Origin: LGRD01 sp031415135
GTDB lineage: Bacteria > Pseudomonadota > Gammaproteobacteria > Burkholderiales > Burkholderiaceae_C
Reading direction: 5' to 3'
Length of the DNA: 27,660 bases
NCBI GenBank assembly: GCA_031415135.1
Contig: JANORB010000079.1
Location: 1-27,660, forward strand
This document shows, one piece after another, positions 1 to 7,688 of the stretch. Positions within the stretch are counted from its first letter, which is position 1. Each line of letters opens with the position of its first letter. The notes beneath the pieces were generated by a model, which was not told the origin of the DNA, searched no databases, and saw nothing but the letters and a program-made list of their open reading frames with translations. The translations under genes were made by a program, and so were the position numbers.

Positions 1-524
1 CCCATGTAGTCGCGGATGCGCGCAAAGTCCTGCTTCTCGGCCAGCATCCGCAGGAACAACTCGTCGTTGCCCAGCATCACGTAAGCGCCGTGGTCGAGGA
101 TGGGCACGTCGCCCATCTCCATGTGCGCGTGGCGCGCGTTGCTCGGCACCATGGCCGGCTCGAAGGCCGCCGTGTAGCCCATCTCGACATAACGGTAGCC
201 GGTGGCCAGCGTGCCCGGGGTGCAATTGCCGCACGAGGCGAGCTCTAGCGGGTTGGCCGGCAGCGCGAACGGATTGGCGCCGTCACGGTGGTCTTCGACC
301 ATCAGCAAACGCGCCAGGTTGACCTTGCCGCCGCCGATGTGGGTGTGCATGTCGATGCCGCCGGCCATCACGACGCAGCCGCCGATGTCGATGTCCTGGT
401 CGACCGGCTCGTGCGGCGACATCTCGACGATGCGGCCGTCGCGCACACACACGTCGCGCAGTTCCGAATCGACACCATGCATCGGGTCGATGACACGGCC
501 GCCGCGCAATCGCAGGGTGCTCAT
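1..524 (-). CDS. fhcA: Formyltransferase/hydrolase complex subunit A (FhcA), N-terminal part
   Basis: This is the amidohydrolase-fold subunit of the formyltransferase/hydrolase complex, which in H4MPT-using methylotrophs hydrolyses formyl-methylofuran to formate in the cytoplasm. The visible 174 residues begin MSTLRLRGGRVIDPMHGVDS and contain the metal-site segment HTHIGGGKVNLARLL and EDHRDGANPFALPANP, all typical of FhcA/FmdA. The rest of the protein lies beyond the left edge of the window, so the zinc-binding lysine and later histidines cannot be seen. The ATG at 522-524 overlaps the TGA of fhcB (521-523), so translation is probably coupled. The order fhcB-fhcA in one operon agrees with known fhc clusters. 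The family assignment is firm; only completeness is unknown. Confidence 0.95.
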   Translation of the reverse strand, partial: MSTLRLRGGRVIDPMHGVDSELRDVCVRDGRIVEMSPHEPVDQDIDIGGCVVMAGGIDMHTHIGGGKVNLARLLMVEDHRDGANPFALPANPLELASCGNCTPGTLATGYRYVEMGYTAAFEPAMVPSNARHAHMEMGDVPILDHGAYVMLGNDELFLRMLAEKQDFARIRDYM

Positions 525-1846
525 GCCTTGTTTCCTTGCTGCGGCCGCAGCGCTTGCACGGCGCGCGTCAGCCGGCCCACCACGTCGGCCACGGTGGGCA
601 AGCTGTCCGCGTACACCGCGTTCAACGGCATCAACACCACGCCGTCGTTTCGAAACAGATGCCCGGCCGAGCCGATTCCGGGCGTGGCCACCGGAATGAA
701 GATCGATTCGGCCTGAATCGCCGGCGGGATGGAGTCCGGATGCGCCAGGATCACCCGCGGCAAATCCAGCGCCGGCGCGGGCGGCTCGGTGCCGAAGCTG
801 GCGACCCACAACAGCGCATCGACCGCGCCGCCGGCCAGCAATCGTGCCGCGTCGAAGCGCAGCGGCTCGTGCTCCAGGCCCGCCGGCCCCAGGCGCGAAC
901 GCAGCGGCAAGCCGCCGAGCCAGGTAAACACCTGGTTCACCGTGGCGGCGCCGTCGCCCCCGCCGAGCGGCAAGGCCGCCGCGCGGGTGCTGAGGTTGAG
1001 CGTGCCGACGATGGCGTTGACGGCCTCGACCACCAGCGCGCCATGGGCCGGCAGTGCCGCCGCTTCCCAGACGATGACGGCATAGCGGGCCGCCTGCAAG
1101 CGCGCAGCCAGCGCCAGCAGGGCCGCCGGCGCGGCGCGCACCGTGCGGCCCGCCACCAGCGCGGCGAGCACCGACGCGGTGGTGAACAGGTCGCCGTGCC
1201 ATGGCAGCGATTCGGTCGTGACCTTGCCCGAGCCGGCTGGCACATCGGCGATGGCCAGGCCCGCATCCGCCGCCGGGTTGCCGAACACCACGACATGCCG
1301 CGCCATCGACGCGCCCTCCGCGCCCTGCTCACCGACGCCGCAGCGTCGATAGAATTCCGGCTGCTGCGCCGTCGGCGCGCCGGTCAGGCAGACGATCACA
1401 TCGGCGCGCGTGCGCACCTCGGCCAGCGTGGTCGTGAAGGCGCCGCGGTCCTGCAGCGCGCGCAGGCCGTGCATCAGGGCCGTGCCGTTGGCGGCATCGG
1501 CAATCGCCCCGGTTTCGCACGCCAGGCGGTACAGCGCGCGGGCCCCCGCCACGTCGGTGCCCAGGCCACCAAACAGTGGTTGGTGGCTGCGTGCCAACAG
1601 GGTCGCGGCGGCGGCAATCGCCGGGTCGGTCTCGACCGGCAGGCCGTTGACCTGCGCTCGTGCGCTGGAAGGCTGGGCGCCGAAGCGCGACAAGGCATTC
1701 AGGGCCCGCCCGCAGCCGCTGCCGACCAGCGCCAGCCGCGCGCCCGAGGGTTCAGGGTTCACCTGAAAGCTGTCGCACAGCAGCGGGCAGAAGGGGCAGG
1801 TCCAGGGCGCCGGATCGGCGGCGATTTGCTCGTGGGTGGCGGTCAT
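521..1846 (-). CDS. fhcB: Formyltransferase/hydrolase complex subunit B (FhcB)
   Basis: A 441-residue protein homologous to the molybdopterin subunit B of archaeal formylmethanofuran dehydrogenase. In the bacterial Fhc complex this subunit is generally thought to have lost redox function and to play a structural role beside FhcA, FhcC and FhcD. The ATG at 1844-1846 is chosen because it puts the family-typical motif (WTCPFCPLLCD) near the N-terminus; the open frame upstream runs into the hisA-like gene. Cys17, Cys20, Cys24 and Cys45 keep a C-x2-C-x3-C-x20-C spacing like the 4Fe-4S motif of redox-active relatives. The rest is alanine-rich and divergent. It lies 10 bp after the HisA-like gene and overlaps fhcA by 4 bp. 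Confidence 0.9.
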   Translation of the reverse strand: MTATHEQIAADPAPWTCPFCPLLCDSFQVNPEPSGARLALVGSGCGRALNALSRFGAQPSSARAQVNGLPVETDPAIAAAATLLARSHQPLFGGLGTDVAGARALYRLACETGAIADAANGTALMHGLRALQDRGAFTTTLAEVRTRADVIVCLTGAPTAQQPEFYRRCGVGEQGAEGASMARHVVVFGNPAADAGLAIADVPAGSGKVTTESLPWHGDLFTTASVLAALVAGRTVRAAPAALLALAARLQAARYAVIVWEAAALPAHGALVVEAVNAIVGTLNLSTRAAALPLGGGDGAATVNQVFTWLGGLPLRSRLGPAGLEHEPLRFDAARLLAGGAVDALLWVASFGTEPPAPALDLPRVILAHPDSIPPAIQAESIFIPVATPGIGSAGHLFRNDGVVLMPLNAVYADSLPTVADVVGRLTRAVQALRPQQGNKA

Positions 1847-1856
1847 GCCGACATTG

Positions 1857-2567
1857 TCAGGCAAGCCCGGGCAGCCGCAGGTCGTGCAACGCGCTGGCCA
1901 CCAGCCAGGCGTCGGCGCCGGCGGTGGCAGCGCTGGCCAGGTCGGCAGCATGGCGAATGCCGCCGGCGCCGATCAGCATCGCGCCCGGCGCTTTGCGGCG
2001 CACTTCGGCCAGGGTGTCCAGGTCCGGCCCCGAATCGGCACCGACGCGCTCGAGCGTCATCACGATCACGCGCCGCGGCCACAGCGCGCTGGCGTCCCAG
2101 CATCCCGCGGCGTCAAGGCGCTGGCCGTCACGCCGGTCGAGCGACAGGACAGGCTCCGGCAGCGAGACCACGGGCTGCGGGAAGCAGGCCGCCAACGCCG
2201 CCGCCGAGCGCAGCGACTCGCTGCCGAACACCGGCACCACGCGTTGGGCGTGCTGCGCCAGGCCGGCCAGCGTGGCAGCGGCGGCCGCGGCATCGGCAAA
2301 ACCGGCGTCGAGCCACAATTCAAGATCGGGCAGCCCGTCAAGCAATGTTCGCAGCGCGCCGAGCTGGACCGCACCGCCCTGCAGAGCGTCCAGATCGGCG
2401 ACGTACAGTCGGGTGGCGGCGCAGTGGCGGCACAGGATGCGCGCCACGGACAGCGGCTCGCTGCTGCCACACAGTGCCGATGTGATGGGTTGGTAAGACC
2501 GGCGGTCGCCGCGCACGGCGCGCACCACCTGACCATGGAGAAGATCAATGACGGGGATGATGGTCAT
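1857..2567 (-). CDS. HisA/HisF-family protein of the H4MPT/methylofuran gene set
   Basis: A 236-residue TIM-barrel protein related to the histidine-biosynthesis enzymes HisA/HisF. It begins MTIIPVIDLLHGQVVRAVRG, with the family strand IPVIDLLHG followed by YVADLDALQGG. Relatives of this type sit in the H4MPT/C1 gene clusters of methylotrophs and in methanogens, where their exact role is unsettled; a step in pterin or furan cofactor synthesis is usually assumed. It is the first gene of the leftward arm and is followed after 10 bp by fhcB. Its ATG lies 27 bp from the divergent MfnF-like start. No convincing Shine-Dalgarno precedes it. Context and the divergent N-terminal sequence argue against a true hisA, and no other his gene is nearby. 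Confidence 0.85.
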   Translation of the reverse strand: MTIIPVIDLLHGQVVRAVRGDRRSYQPITSALCGSSEPLSVARILCRHCAATRLYVADLDALQGGAVQLGALRTLLDGLPDLELWLDAGFADAAAAAATLAGLAQHAQRVVPVFGSESLRSAAALAACFPQPVVSLPEPVLSLDRRDGQRLDAAGCWDASALWPRRVIVMTLERVGADSGPDLDTLAEVRRKAPGAMLIGAGGIRHAADLASAATAGADAWLVASALHDLRLPGLA

Positions 2568-2594
2568 TCTTGAAGCGCCAGCTGCTGCGGGAGT

Positions 2595-3680
2595 ATGTCA
2601 GTGACCCGGGAAGCCGGTTCACCGGTGATCGGCTGGGATGTCGGCGGCGCGCACGTCAAGGCCTGCCTGCTGCAAGCCGGTGAGGTGCTCGACGTGGCGC
2701 AGTGGGCCTGCCCGCTGTGGCAGGGCATGGACCACCTCGACCATGCGCTCGACCTGGCGCATGCGCGTTGGCCGGCAGCGCAGAACGCCCGCCACGCGGT
2801 CACGATGACCGGCGAAATGGTCGACCTGTTTGCCAACCGGCAAGACGGCGTGCAGCGCATCTCGCAGCGCATCACCCGGCACCTGCAACAGCGGCGGGCC
2901 TCGGCGCCGCGTTTTTATGCCGGCTGCGCGGGCTGGTGCGATGGCGCCGATGTGCCCGGCCACTGGCACCACATCGCGTCGGCCAACTGGCTGGCCAGCG
3001 CCAGCCACGCGGCGCTGCAAGTGGGTGACGGCGTGCTGGTCGACATCGGCAGCACGACCACCGACTTCGTCGTCTTCACCGGCGGGCGCGTGCCCGGCAC
3101 CAGCCGCGGCGACGCGCAGCGCCTGGCCAGCGGCGAGCTGGTCTACCACGGTGTGGTGCGCACGCCGCTGTGCGCGCTGGCGCGGCGCATCCGCTGGCGC
3201 GCCAGCCTGTGCAATGTGATGAACGAGTTTTTTGCCACCAGTGCCGACGTCTACCGGCTCACCGGCGAGCTGAACCCCGCGCACGATCTGCATCCCAGCG
3301 CCGACAACGGCGCAAAGGACTGGCCCGCCACGCGGCAACGCCTGGCGCGCATGGTCGGGCTGGACGCGCAAGACGGCAGCGAAGCCGATTGGCTCGAATT
3401 CGCCCACGCCTGGCGCGACGAACAGCTGGCCGAGTTGGCCGGCCAGCTCGACCGGGTGCTGGCGGGCAGCGCCTTGCCCGCGAGCGCACCGCTGGTCAGC
3501 GCCGGCTGCGGTGATTTTTTGGCCCGCGCGCTGGCGCAACGCCTGGGCCGGCGCTGCGTGGCCTACGCCGACGAGGTGGCACGCATCGCGCCGGGCGCGC
3601 CGCCGGGCACGGCCGCGTGGGCCCAGGTGTGCGCGCCCAGCGTCGCGGTCGCCACCCTGATGGACATGGATTCGCTATGA
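2595..3680 (+). CDS. MfnF-like ASKHA-fold protein (H4MPT-linked C1 transfer pathway protein)
   Basis: A 361-residue protein of the hydantoinase/oxoprolinase-like ASKHA superfamily. It shows two phosphate-binding motifs, IGWDVGGAHVK near the N-terminus and VDIGSTTTDFVVFTGG around residue 150. The archaeal relative MfnF couples the furan pyrophosphate to gamma-glutamyl-tyramine in methanofuran synthesis; in methylotrophs the homologue is expected to act in methylofuran synthesis. The start is uncertain: the ATG at 2595 is only 1 nt after the SD-like GGGAG (2589-2593), while an in-frame GTG at 2601 has a normal 7-nt spacer and would remove two residues. The stop overlaps the start of the next gene by 4 bp (ATGA). 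The family is firm; the reaction is inferred from archaea. Confidence 0.85.
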   Translation: MSVTREAGSPVIGWDVGGAHVKACLLQAGEVLDVAQWACPLWQGMDHLDHALDLAHARWPAAQNARHAVTMTGEMVDLFANRQDGVQRISQRITRHLQQRRASAPRFYAGCAGWCDGADVPGHWHHIASANWLASASHAALQVGDGVLVDIGSTTTDFVVFTGGRVPGTSRGDAQRLASGELVYHGVVRTPLCALARRIRWRASLCNVMNEFFATSADVYRLTGELNPAHDLHPSADNGAKDWPATRQRLARMVGLDAQDGSEADWLEFAHAWRDEQLAELAGQLDRVLAGSALPASAPLVSAGCGDFLARALAQRLGRRCVAYADEVARIAPGAPPGTAAWAQVCAPSVAVATLMDMDSL

Positions 3681-4303
3681 CCTGGGTCGTCAAGATCGGC
3701 GGCAGCCTGAACGCCGACCCGCTGTTGCCGCAATGGCTGAGCCTGCTGACGCAACTCGGCGGCGGGCGTGTCGTGCTGGTCGGCGGCGGTGGGCGTTTTG
3801 CCGACGCCGTGCGCGAGCACCAGGCGCACTGGCACTACGGCGACCTGGCCGCCCACAACATGGCGCTGCTGGCGATGGCGCAGACCGCGTACTTCCTGCA
3901 CGCGCTGAACCCGGCCCTGCAACTGGTGACCACCGAGGCCGACGCGCTGCGCGTGCTGCGGCTGGGCAAGGCCGCGCTGTGGTCGCCGCTGGCGCTGCTG
4001 CGCGAACAGGCCGGCGCCGACACCAACTGGAACACCACGTCCGACAGCATCGCGCTGGCGCTCGCGCAACGCCTGGGGGCGCAACAACTGCTGGTGGTGA
4101 AATCGTGCGCGGTCGACCCGTGCTTTAGCCTGGCGCAACTGAGCGACGCCGGCATCGTCGACCACCGGTTCGCGGCGTTGGCGGCGCAGGGCGGGGTGGC
4201 GATCCGCTTCATGCGCCACGATGAACCGGACACGATGCGCTCGCTGCTGCTGGGCGACGCCCCCGACGCCGGCGACGGCGACAACGATCTGACTGAACCA
4301 TGA
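3677..4303 (+). CDS. MfnE-like amino-acid-kinase-family protein (furan phosphate kinase)
   Basis: A 208-residue amino acid kinase fold protein. It begins MTWVVKIGGSLNADP, with the nucleotide-binding VVKIGGSL, then the glycine loop VLVGGGGRFADAVR and, later, NTTSDSIALALAQRLGA. The methanogen homologue MfnE phosphorylates aminomethyl-furan-methanol phosphate to the pyrophosphate that MfnF consumes. Having MfnE-like and MfnF-like genes overlap by 4 bp supports consecutive steps in methylofuran biosynthesis. The ATG at 3677 is chosen because an upstream in-frame start lies inside the preceding gene and would add residues foreign to the family. The C-terminal tail (DAPDAGDGDNDLTEP) is acidic and probably disordered. 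Its stop overlaps the following aminotransferase start. Confidence 0.85.
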   Translation: MTWVVKIGGSLNADPLLPQWLSLLTQLGGGRVVLVGGGGRFADAVREHQAHWHYGDLAAHNMALLAMAQTAYFLHALNPALQLVTTEADALRVLRLGKAALWSPLALLREQAGADTNWNTTSDSIALALAQRLGAQQLLVVKSCAVDPCFSLAQLSDAGIVDHRFAALAAQGGVAIRFMRHDEPDTMRSLLLGDAPDAGDGDNDLTEP

Positions 4304-5526
4304 ACCCGCGCCCACGCGTTCCCGGCCATCGTTTCCTTCACTCCCCCGGCCCGACCCGGGTGCCCGACGAGGTGGTCGCCGCGATGTCGCGCCAGCCGAT
4401 GGACCTGGCCGACCCGCGGGTGAACCAAACCATCCAGGCCTGCGAAGAGGGCCTCAAACGCCTGCTGCAAACGCAGCACGCCGACGTGTTCATGTTCGCC
4501 GCCAACGGCCATGGGGCGTGGGAGTCGGTGATCGTCAATCTGGTGGCGCCCGGCCAGTCGGTGCTGGTGGCCGGGACCGGGCACTTTTCGGATGCGTGGG
4601 CCGAGCAGACCGAAGCCCTCGGCGGCCGCGTGATCCGCACGCCGTACACCGAAGGCCTGGCCATCGACGCCGCTGCGGTCGAGCAGGCCTTGCGCGCCGA
4701 CACCGCGCGCGCCATCGTCGCCGTGTTCGTGGTGCACACCGACACCGCCAGCGGTGTCACGTCCGACCTTCATGCCCTGCGCGCCGCCGTCGACGCGGCG
4801 GACCATCCGGCCCTGTTCGTCGTCGACGTGGTGGCGTCGCTCGGCGCGGCACCGTTTGCGATGGACGCAATGCGCGCCAACGTGGTGATGGGCGCGTCTC
4901 AAAAAGGACTGATGGTTCCGCCCGGCCTGGGCTTCGTGGCGGTCGATGCCGCAGCCCTGGCCGTGGCGGCCCGCAACCCGGCGCCGCGCTTCTACTGGGA
5001 CTGGGCCCGGCGCAAGAACGAACTGTCGTACCGCAAGTTCTGCGGCACCCCGCCGCAAAGCTTGCTGATGGGGCTGGAGGCGGCGCTGGCGCTGATCTTC
5101 ACCGAAGGTCTGGACGCGGTGCTGGCGCGCCACCGCCTGATCGCCGACGCCGTGCAGGCGGCTGTCTCCTGCTGGAGCGAAGGCGGCGCGCTGCGGTTTT
5201 TCGGCCAGGTTCCCGCGGCGCGCTCGGTGTCGGTGACCACCGTGCGGGTCGGGCCGGGCATTGATGTCGACGCCCTGCGCAGCGTGGCGCGCGAACGCTT
5301 TCAGGTCGCCATCGCCGGTGGCCTGGGCCCGCTGTCCGGTCGCGTGTTTCGCATCGGCCATCTGGGTGACATGAACCCGGCGATGATTCTGGGTTGCCTG
5401 GCGGGGGTCGAGGCCGCGATGCGGGTGCAAGGCGTCGCGTTTGGGCGGGGCGGCGTGGCGGCGGCGGTGGATCGCCTGGCGCAGGCGAACGGCTCACCGG
5501 TTCGCGCGAACCCGCGCAACATGTGA
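4300..5526 (+). CDS. Class V PLP-dependent aminotransferase, serine/alanine-glyoxylate aminotransferase-like
   Basis: A 408-residue fold-type I aminotransferase. It shows the N-terminal FLHSPGPTRVPDEVVAAM, typical of serine-glyoxylate and alanine-glyoxylate aminotransferases, HTDTASGV (146-153), the pyridine-ring aspartate D176 in FVVDVVASLG, and the PLP lysine K202 in MGASQKGLMVPPGLGF. Serine-glyoxylate aminotransferase works in the serine cycle of many methylotrophs, so that is the conservative call. The gene overlaps the MfnE-like kinase by 4 bp and closes the cofactor arm, while no other serine-cycle gene is visible. An alternative is therefore transamination of the furan aldehyde in methylofuran synthesis, the step done by the unrelated class I enzyme MfnC in methanogens. 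The family is certain; the substrate is open. Confidence 0.85.
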   Translation: MNPRPRVPGHRFLHSPGPTRVPDEVVAAMSRQPMDLADPRVNQTIQACEEGLKRLLQTQHADVFMFAANGHGAWESVIVNLVAPGQSVLVAGTGHFSDAWAEQTEALGGRVIRTPYTEGLAIDAAAVEQALRADTARAIVAVFVVHTDTASGVTSDLHALRAAVDAADHPALFVVDVVASLGAAPFAMDAMRANVVMGASQKGLMVPPGLGFVAVDAAALAVAARNPAPRFYWDWARRKNELSYRKFCGTPPQSLLMGLEAALALIFTEGLDAVLARHRLIADAVQAAVSCWSEGGALRFFGQVPAARSVSVTTVRVGPGIDVDALRSVARERFQVAIAGGLGPLSGRVFRIGHLGDMNPAMILGCLAGVEAAMRVQGVAFGRGGVAAAVDRLAQANGSPVRANPRNM

Positions 5527-5553
5527 GCGCCGGCGGCCGCCCGGCAACCAGGA

Positions 5554-6429
5554 TCAGCGCGCCCGCTCGGCCGCACTCACCCGCTCGTACTCCGAAATCA
5601 CCTGCGCCCCCAGCAGCAGCAAGGTGGCTGCCAGCTCCAGGCTGAGCAGCACGGCGATCGCGCTGGTCAGCGAGCCGTACACCACACTCACTTGCGACAG
5701 CGTCGCGAAATACCAGGTCAGCGCGTGCCGCGTCAGCTCCCACAGCACGGCCGCGGTCACGCCGCCGATCAGCGCGTGGCTGATGCGCAGCCGGCCCACC
5801 GGCATCACCAGGTAGACCGAGGTCAGCATGAAAATCTCGCCGGCCAGCCCGAGCAGGTACAGCAACGCACCCGACACACCGTGCAGCGACCAGCTGCGCC
5901 CGAACAGGTCGACGCTTTCCTGGCCGATGGCCTGCAGGCTGCCCGCCACCAGCGTGGCCACCAGCATGCCCACGCCGAGCGACAGGATGTACAGGTACGG
6001 CAACACCGCGGACACCAGAAAGTGGCGCCGGCGCTGCACCACCCGGTGCAGGAAGATCACCGACATGGCGTTTTCAAGCACGGTGAACGCCAGCGAGCTG
6101 AAGAACAGCATCGTCGCCAGCAGCACCCAGCCGAGGATTTCACGGTGGGCCAAAAAGTTCGACAGTTCGGCGACGATCGCTTGCGATTGCCCGGGGACCA
6201 CCCATTCGAGATAGCGCCCGAGCATTTGCAGCAGCGCGGCCTGGTCGATCACGTGCGACAACACGATCACGATCAGGATCAGCAGCGGCACGATCGACAG
6301 CAACGCGTAGTACGCCACCGCGCCGGCGAGCAGCAGGCCCTGGTTGGCGCGAAAGGCCTTCAGCGTCTGCCAGACGAACGCGCCGGGGTGCAGCAGCACC
6401 CGGCGCGCCGGCGCGGTGAGAAGCATCAT
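5554..6429 (-). CDS. YihY/virulence factor BrkB family inner-membrane protein
   Basis: A 291-residue integral membrane protein of the YihY/BrkB family. It carries the hallmark N-terminal segment GLLLAGAVAYYALLSIVPLL and about six hydrophobic helices, ending in a short basic tail (YERVSAAERAR). The biochemical role of the family is not settled; once called RNase BN, it is now regarded as a transporter or envelope protein. The ATG at 6427-6429 is chosen because the frame upstream is arginine-rich and runs antisense-like through the neighbouring gene's coding strand. It follows the CBS-domain gene on the same strand after 49 bp and may be cotranscribed. It converges on the aminotransferase with only 27 bp between stops. 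Confidence 0.9.
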   Translation of the reverse strand: MMLLTAPARRVLLHPGAFVWQTLKAFRANQGLLLAGAVAYYALLSIVPLLILIVIVLSHVIDQAALLQMLGRYLEWVVPGQSQAIVAELSNFLAHREILGWVLLATMLFFSSLAFTVLENAMSVIFLHRVVQRRRHFLVSAVLPYLYILSLGVGMLVATLVAGSLQAIGQESVDLFGRSWSLHGVSGALLYLLGLAGEIFMLTSVYLVMPVGRLRISHALIGGVTAAVLWELTRHALTWYFATLSQVSVVYGSLTSAIAVLLSLELAATLLLLGAQVISEYERVSAAERAR

Positions 6430-6478
6430 GGATCGCACGCCACCGCGTTGGCCGGCGTGCGCATCACGTCTGTGCCGC

Positions 6479-6919
6479 TCAGGCCGCCGGGGTTCGGGCC
6501 GCCGGGGTTCGTGCCGATATCTCTCGCAGCGCCTCGTCGGTCGGGGCCGACTGGCGCGTGGCCAGGTCGCCGAGCGCGACGATGCCGACGATTCTGCGCT
6601 CGGCATCGAACACCGCGAGGCGGCGCACCTGGGCATCGCCCATCTGTTTCAGCACGTCGTCGACCGAATCGGTTTCGCCGCACCAGCGCACGTCGCCGGT
6701 CATCACTTCGGAGACCAGCGCCTTGTTCGGCACCAGGCCGCCGGCCACACCGCGCACGGTCAGGTCGCGGTCGGTGACCATGCCGACCAGCGCATCGCCA
6801 TCGCAGACCGGCAAGGCGCCGATGTTCAGGTCGCGCATGCGCTGCGCCGCCGCCTCCAGCGTCGCCCCGATCTGGATGACGGCGACGTCGCGGGTCATGA
6901 TGTCTTTGATCTTTGCCAT
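6479..6919 (-). CDS. Two-CBS-domain protein
   Basis: A 146-residue cytoplasmic protein made of a tandem CBS pair, which normally binds adenosyl ligands (AMP, ATP, SAM) and acts as an energy-state sensor. The first CBS contains IKDIMTRDVAVIQ and GALPVCDGDALVGMVTDRDL; the second contains VSEVMTGDVRWCGETDSV and VRRLAVFDAERRIVGIVALGDLA. The start MAKIKDIM at 6919 fits stand-alone family members; an extension upstream lacks similarity. The last ten residues, RTPAARTPAA, arise from a perfect 15-bp tandem duplication, so the C-terminus is evolving by slippage. It precedes the YihY-like gene. The partner it regulates is unknown. Confidence 0.93.
   Translation of the reverse strand: MAKIKDIMTRDVAVIQIGATLEAAAQRMRDLNIGALPVCDGDALVGMVTDRDLTVRGVAGGLVPNKALVSEVMTGDVRWCGETDSVDDVLKQMGDAQVRRLAVFDAERRIVGIVALGDLATRQSAPTDEALREISARTPAARTPAA
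6482..6511. repeat. Perfect 15-bp tandem duplication in the CBS gene
   Basis: Two copies of GGCCGCCGGGGTTCG occupy 6482-6496 and 6497-6511. Being a multiple of three it keeps the frame and duplicates five codons at the C-terminus of the CBS protein. Confidence 0.9.
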
Positions 6920-7400
6920 GATGGTGTGCTCCGGTGCAAGTGGCATGGGTGCGAGGCAGGGGCTGCCTCGCGCTTCGCAGCCTAGCAACATGAGACCCCC
7001 CTGCGCCATCGGGCGCGGAGCGCTTGTCACGTAAGAAATCTCCGACGGCGGCGGCGCGCAGGGCTTGCCATCAGGTTTCCAGGCTCATGCATGAACCGGA
7101 AACGACTGGCCCCCGCCGAGTTGGTTTGTCCGGGAATGCCCGATCCATTGGCTGCCCATCAATCGCGCAACGGCGCGTCCATGTCCACGCAACAAGCCGC
7201 GCCGACCAAGTCGACGCTCACCTGATCAGGTGAACAGAAATTCACCCGTCTGGATGATCAACATTCATCGTTGCACGGGATTCGCCAGGATCGATGCTCG
7301 CTCAGCATTCGTACTGTCATCCAAGCTAACGGGTGCTTCATTTTGCGTCGGTCGGGGTCGCCTCCGAATGTGACGATGTTGACTGCGAAGGAGCGGCACG
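6920..7400. other. Intergenic region upstream of the formamidase cluster
   Basis: About 480 bp between the divergent CBS gene and the first fmdB-like gene. I find no convincing gene here; short frames have no recognisable product or good ribosome site. The region should hold promoters for both directions. Its one distinctive element is the palindromic motif cluster at 7218-7246. A strong Shine-Dalgarno (AAGGAG, 7388-7393) lies just before the ATG at 7401. I see no clear sigma70 or sigma54 promoter. Confidence 0.6.
7218..7246. promoter_or_regulatory. Putative operator: 16-bp perfect palindrome plus a third half-site
   Basis: TCACCTGATCAGGTGA at 7218-7233 is a perfect palindrome. Its right half (GGTGAA, 7229-7234) is repeated in inverted form after 6 nt as TTCACC (7241-7246), giving three TCACC/GGTGA half-sites within 29 bp. 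It lies 155 bp before the first gene of the formamide cluster and on the same side of the divergent CBS gene. This layout suits a dimeric regulator binding cooperatively. No matching regulator is identified, so the role is inferred. Confidence 0.5.
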
Positions 7401-7688
7401 ATGGCCATTTACGAGTATCGGTGTGACCAGGACGGCGTGTTCGACGTGACCCTGCCGCTCGGAACGGCGCCGCAGTCAGTCCCGTGTGCGACGTGCGGTA
7501 GCCAGGCGAGGCGAGTCTTCTCGGCACCGATGTTCAGGTCTGCGTCTCGAACTGTGTGGACCGCTGCGATGGATCACGCGGACAAGAGCCGCTACGAGCC
7601 TGAGGTGGTCCGCTCGCTGCCTTCAACCGGCGCCCCCGGTCGGACGCTTTCGCTGACGCCGACCCTGCGGGGCTTGCCAAGGCCATGA
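7401..7688 (+). CDS. fmdB: FmdB-family zinc-ribbon protein, first copy
   Basis: A 95-residue protein starting MAIYEYRCDQDGVFDV, with a second cysteine pair in VPCATCGSQARRVFSAPMF. This is the FmdB zinc ribbon (PF09723 type), although the first knuckle has only one cysteine (YRCDQDG), so the four-Cys site is incomplete. In Methylophilus methylotrophus an FmdB protein was proposed to regulate formamidase, and the family often accompanies amidase genes. The ATG follows AAGGAG with a 7-nt spacer. The tail after residue 45 is low-complexity. It is the first gene of a rightward set with formamidase and the amide channel. Its biochemical role is not established. Confidence 0.85.
   Translation: MAIYEYRCDQDGVFDVTLPLGTAPQSVPCATCGSQARRVFSAPMFRSASRTVWTAAMDHADKSRYEPEVVRSLPSTGAPGRTLSLTPTLRGLPRP

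Noticed and set aside
536..2485. Long rightward open frame opposite fhcB and the HisA-like gene
   Set aside because: Arg/Gln/Ala-rich translation without family features; a shadow of high-GC coding on the other strand. The same holds for 3835-5430 (-), 11186-13783 (+), 16195-16998 (+), 17385-18524 (+), 20846-22426 (-) and 22982-24400 (-).
1857..2567. Calling the HisA-like gene a histidine biosynthesis hisA
   Set aside because: It sits in an H4MPT/methylofuran operon without his genes and is the divergent type seen in C1 clusters.
5529..5545. GC-rich inverted repeat between the aminotransferase and YihY-like genes as a bidirectional terminator
   Set aside because: The palindrome GGCGGCCGCC has no loop space and the extension has mismatches; no T-run is present.
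7024..7233. Small rightward ORF in the gap before the fmdB-like gene
   Set aside because: No ribosome site, no recognisable product, and it overlaps the palindromic operator.
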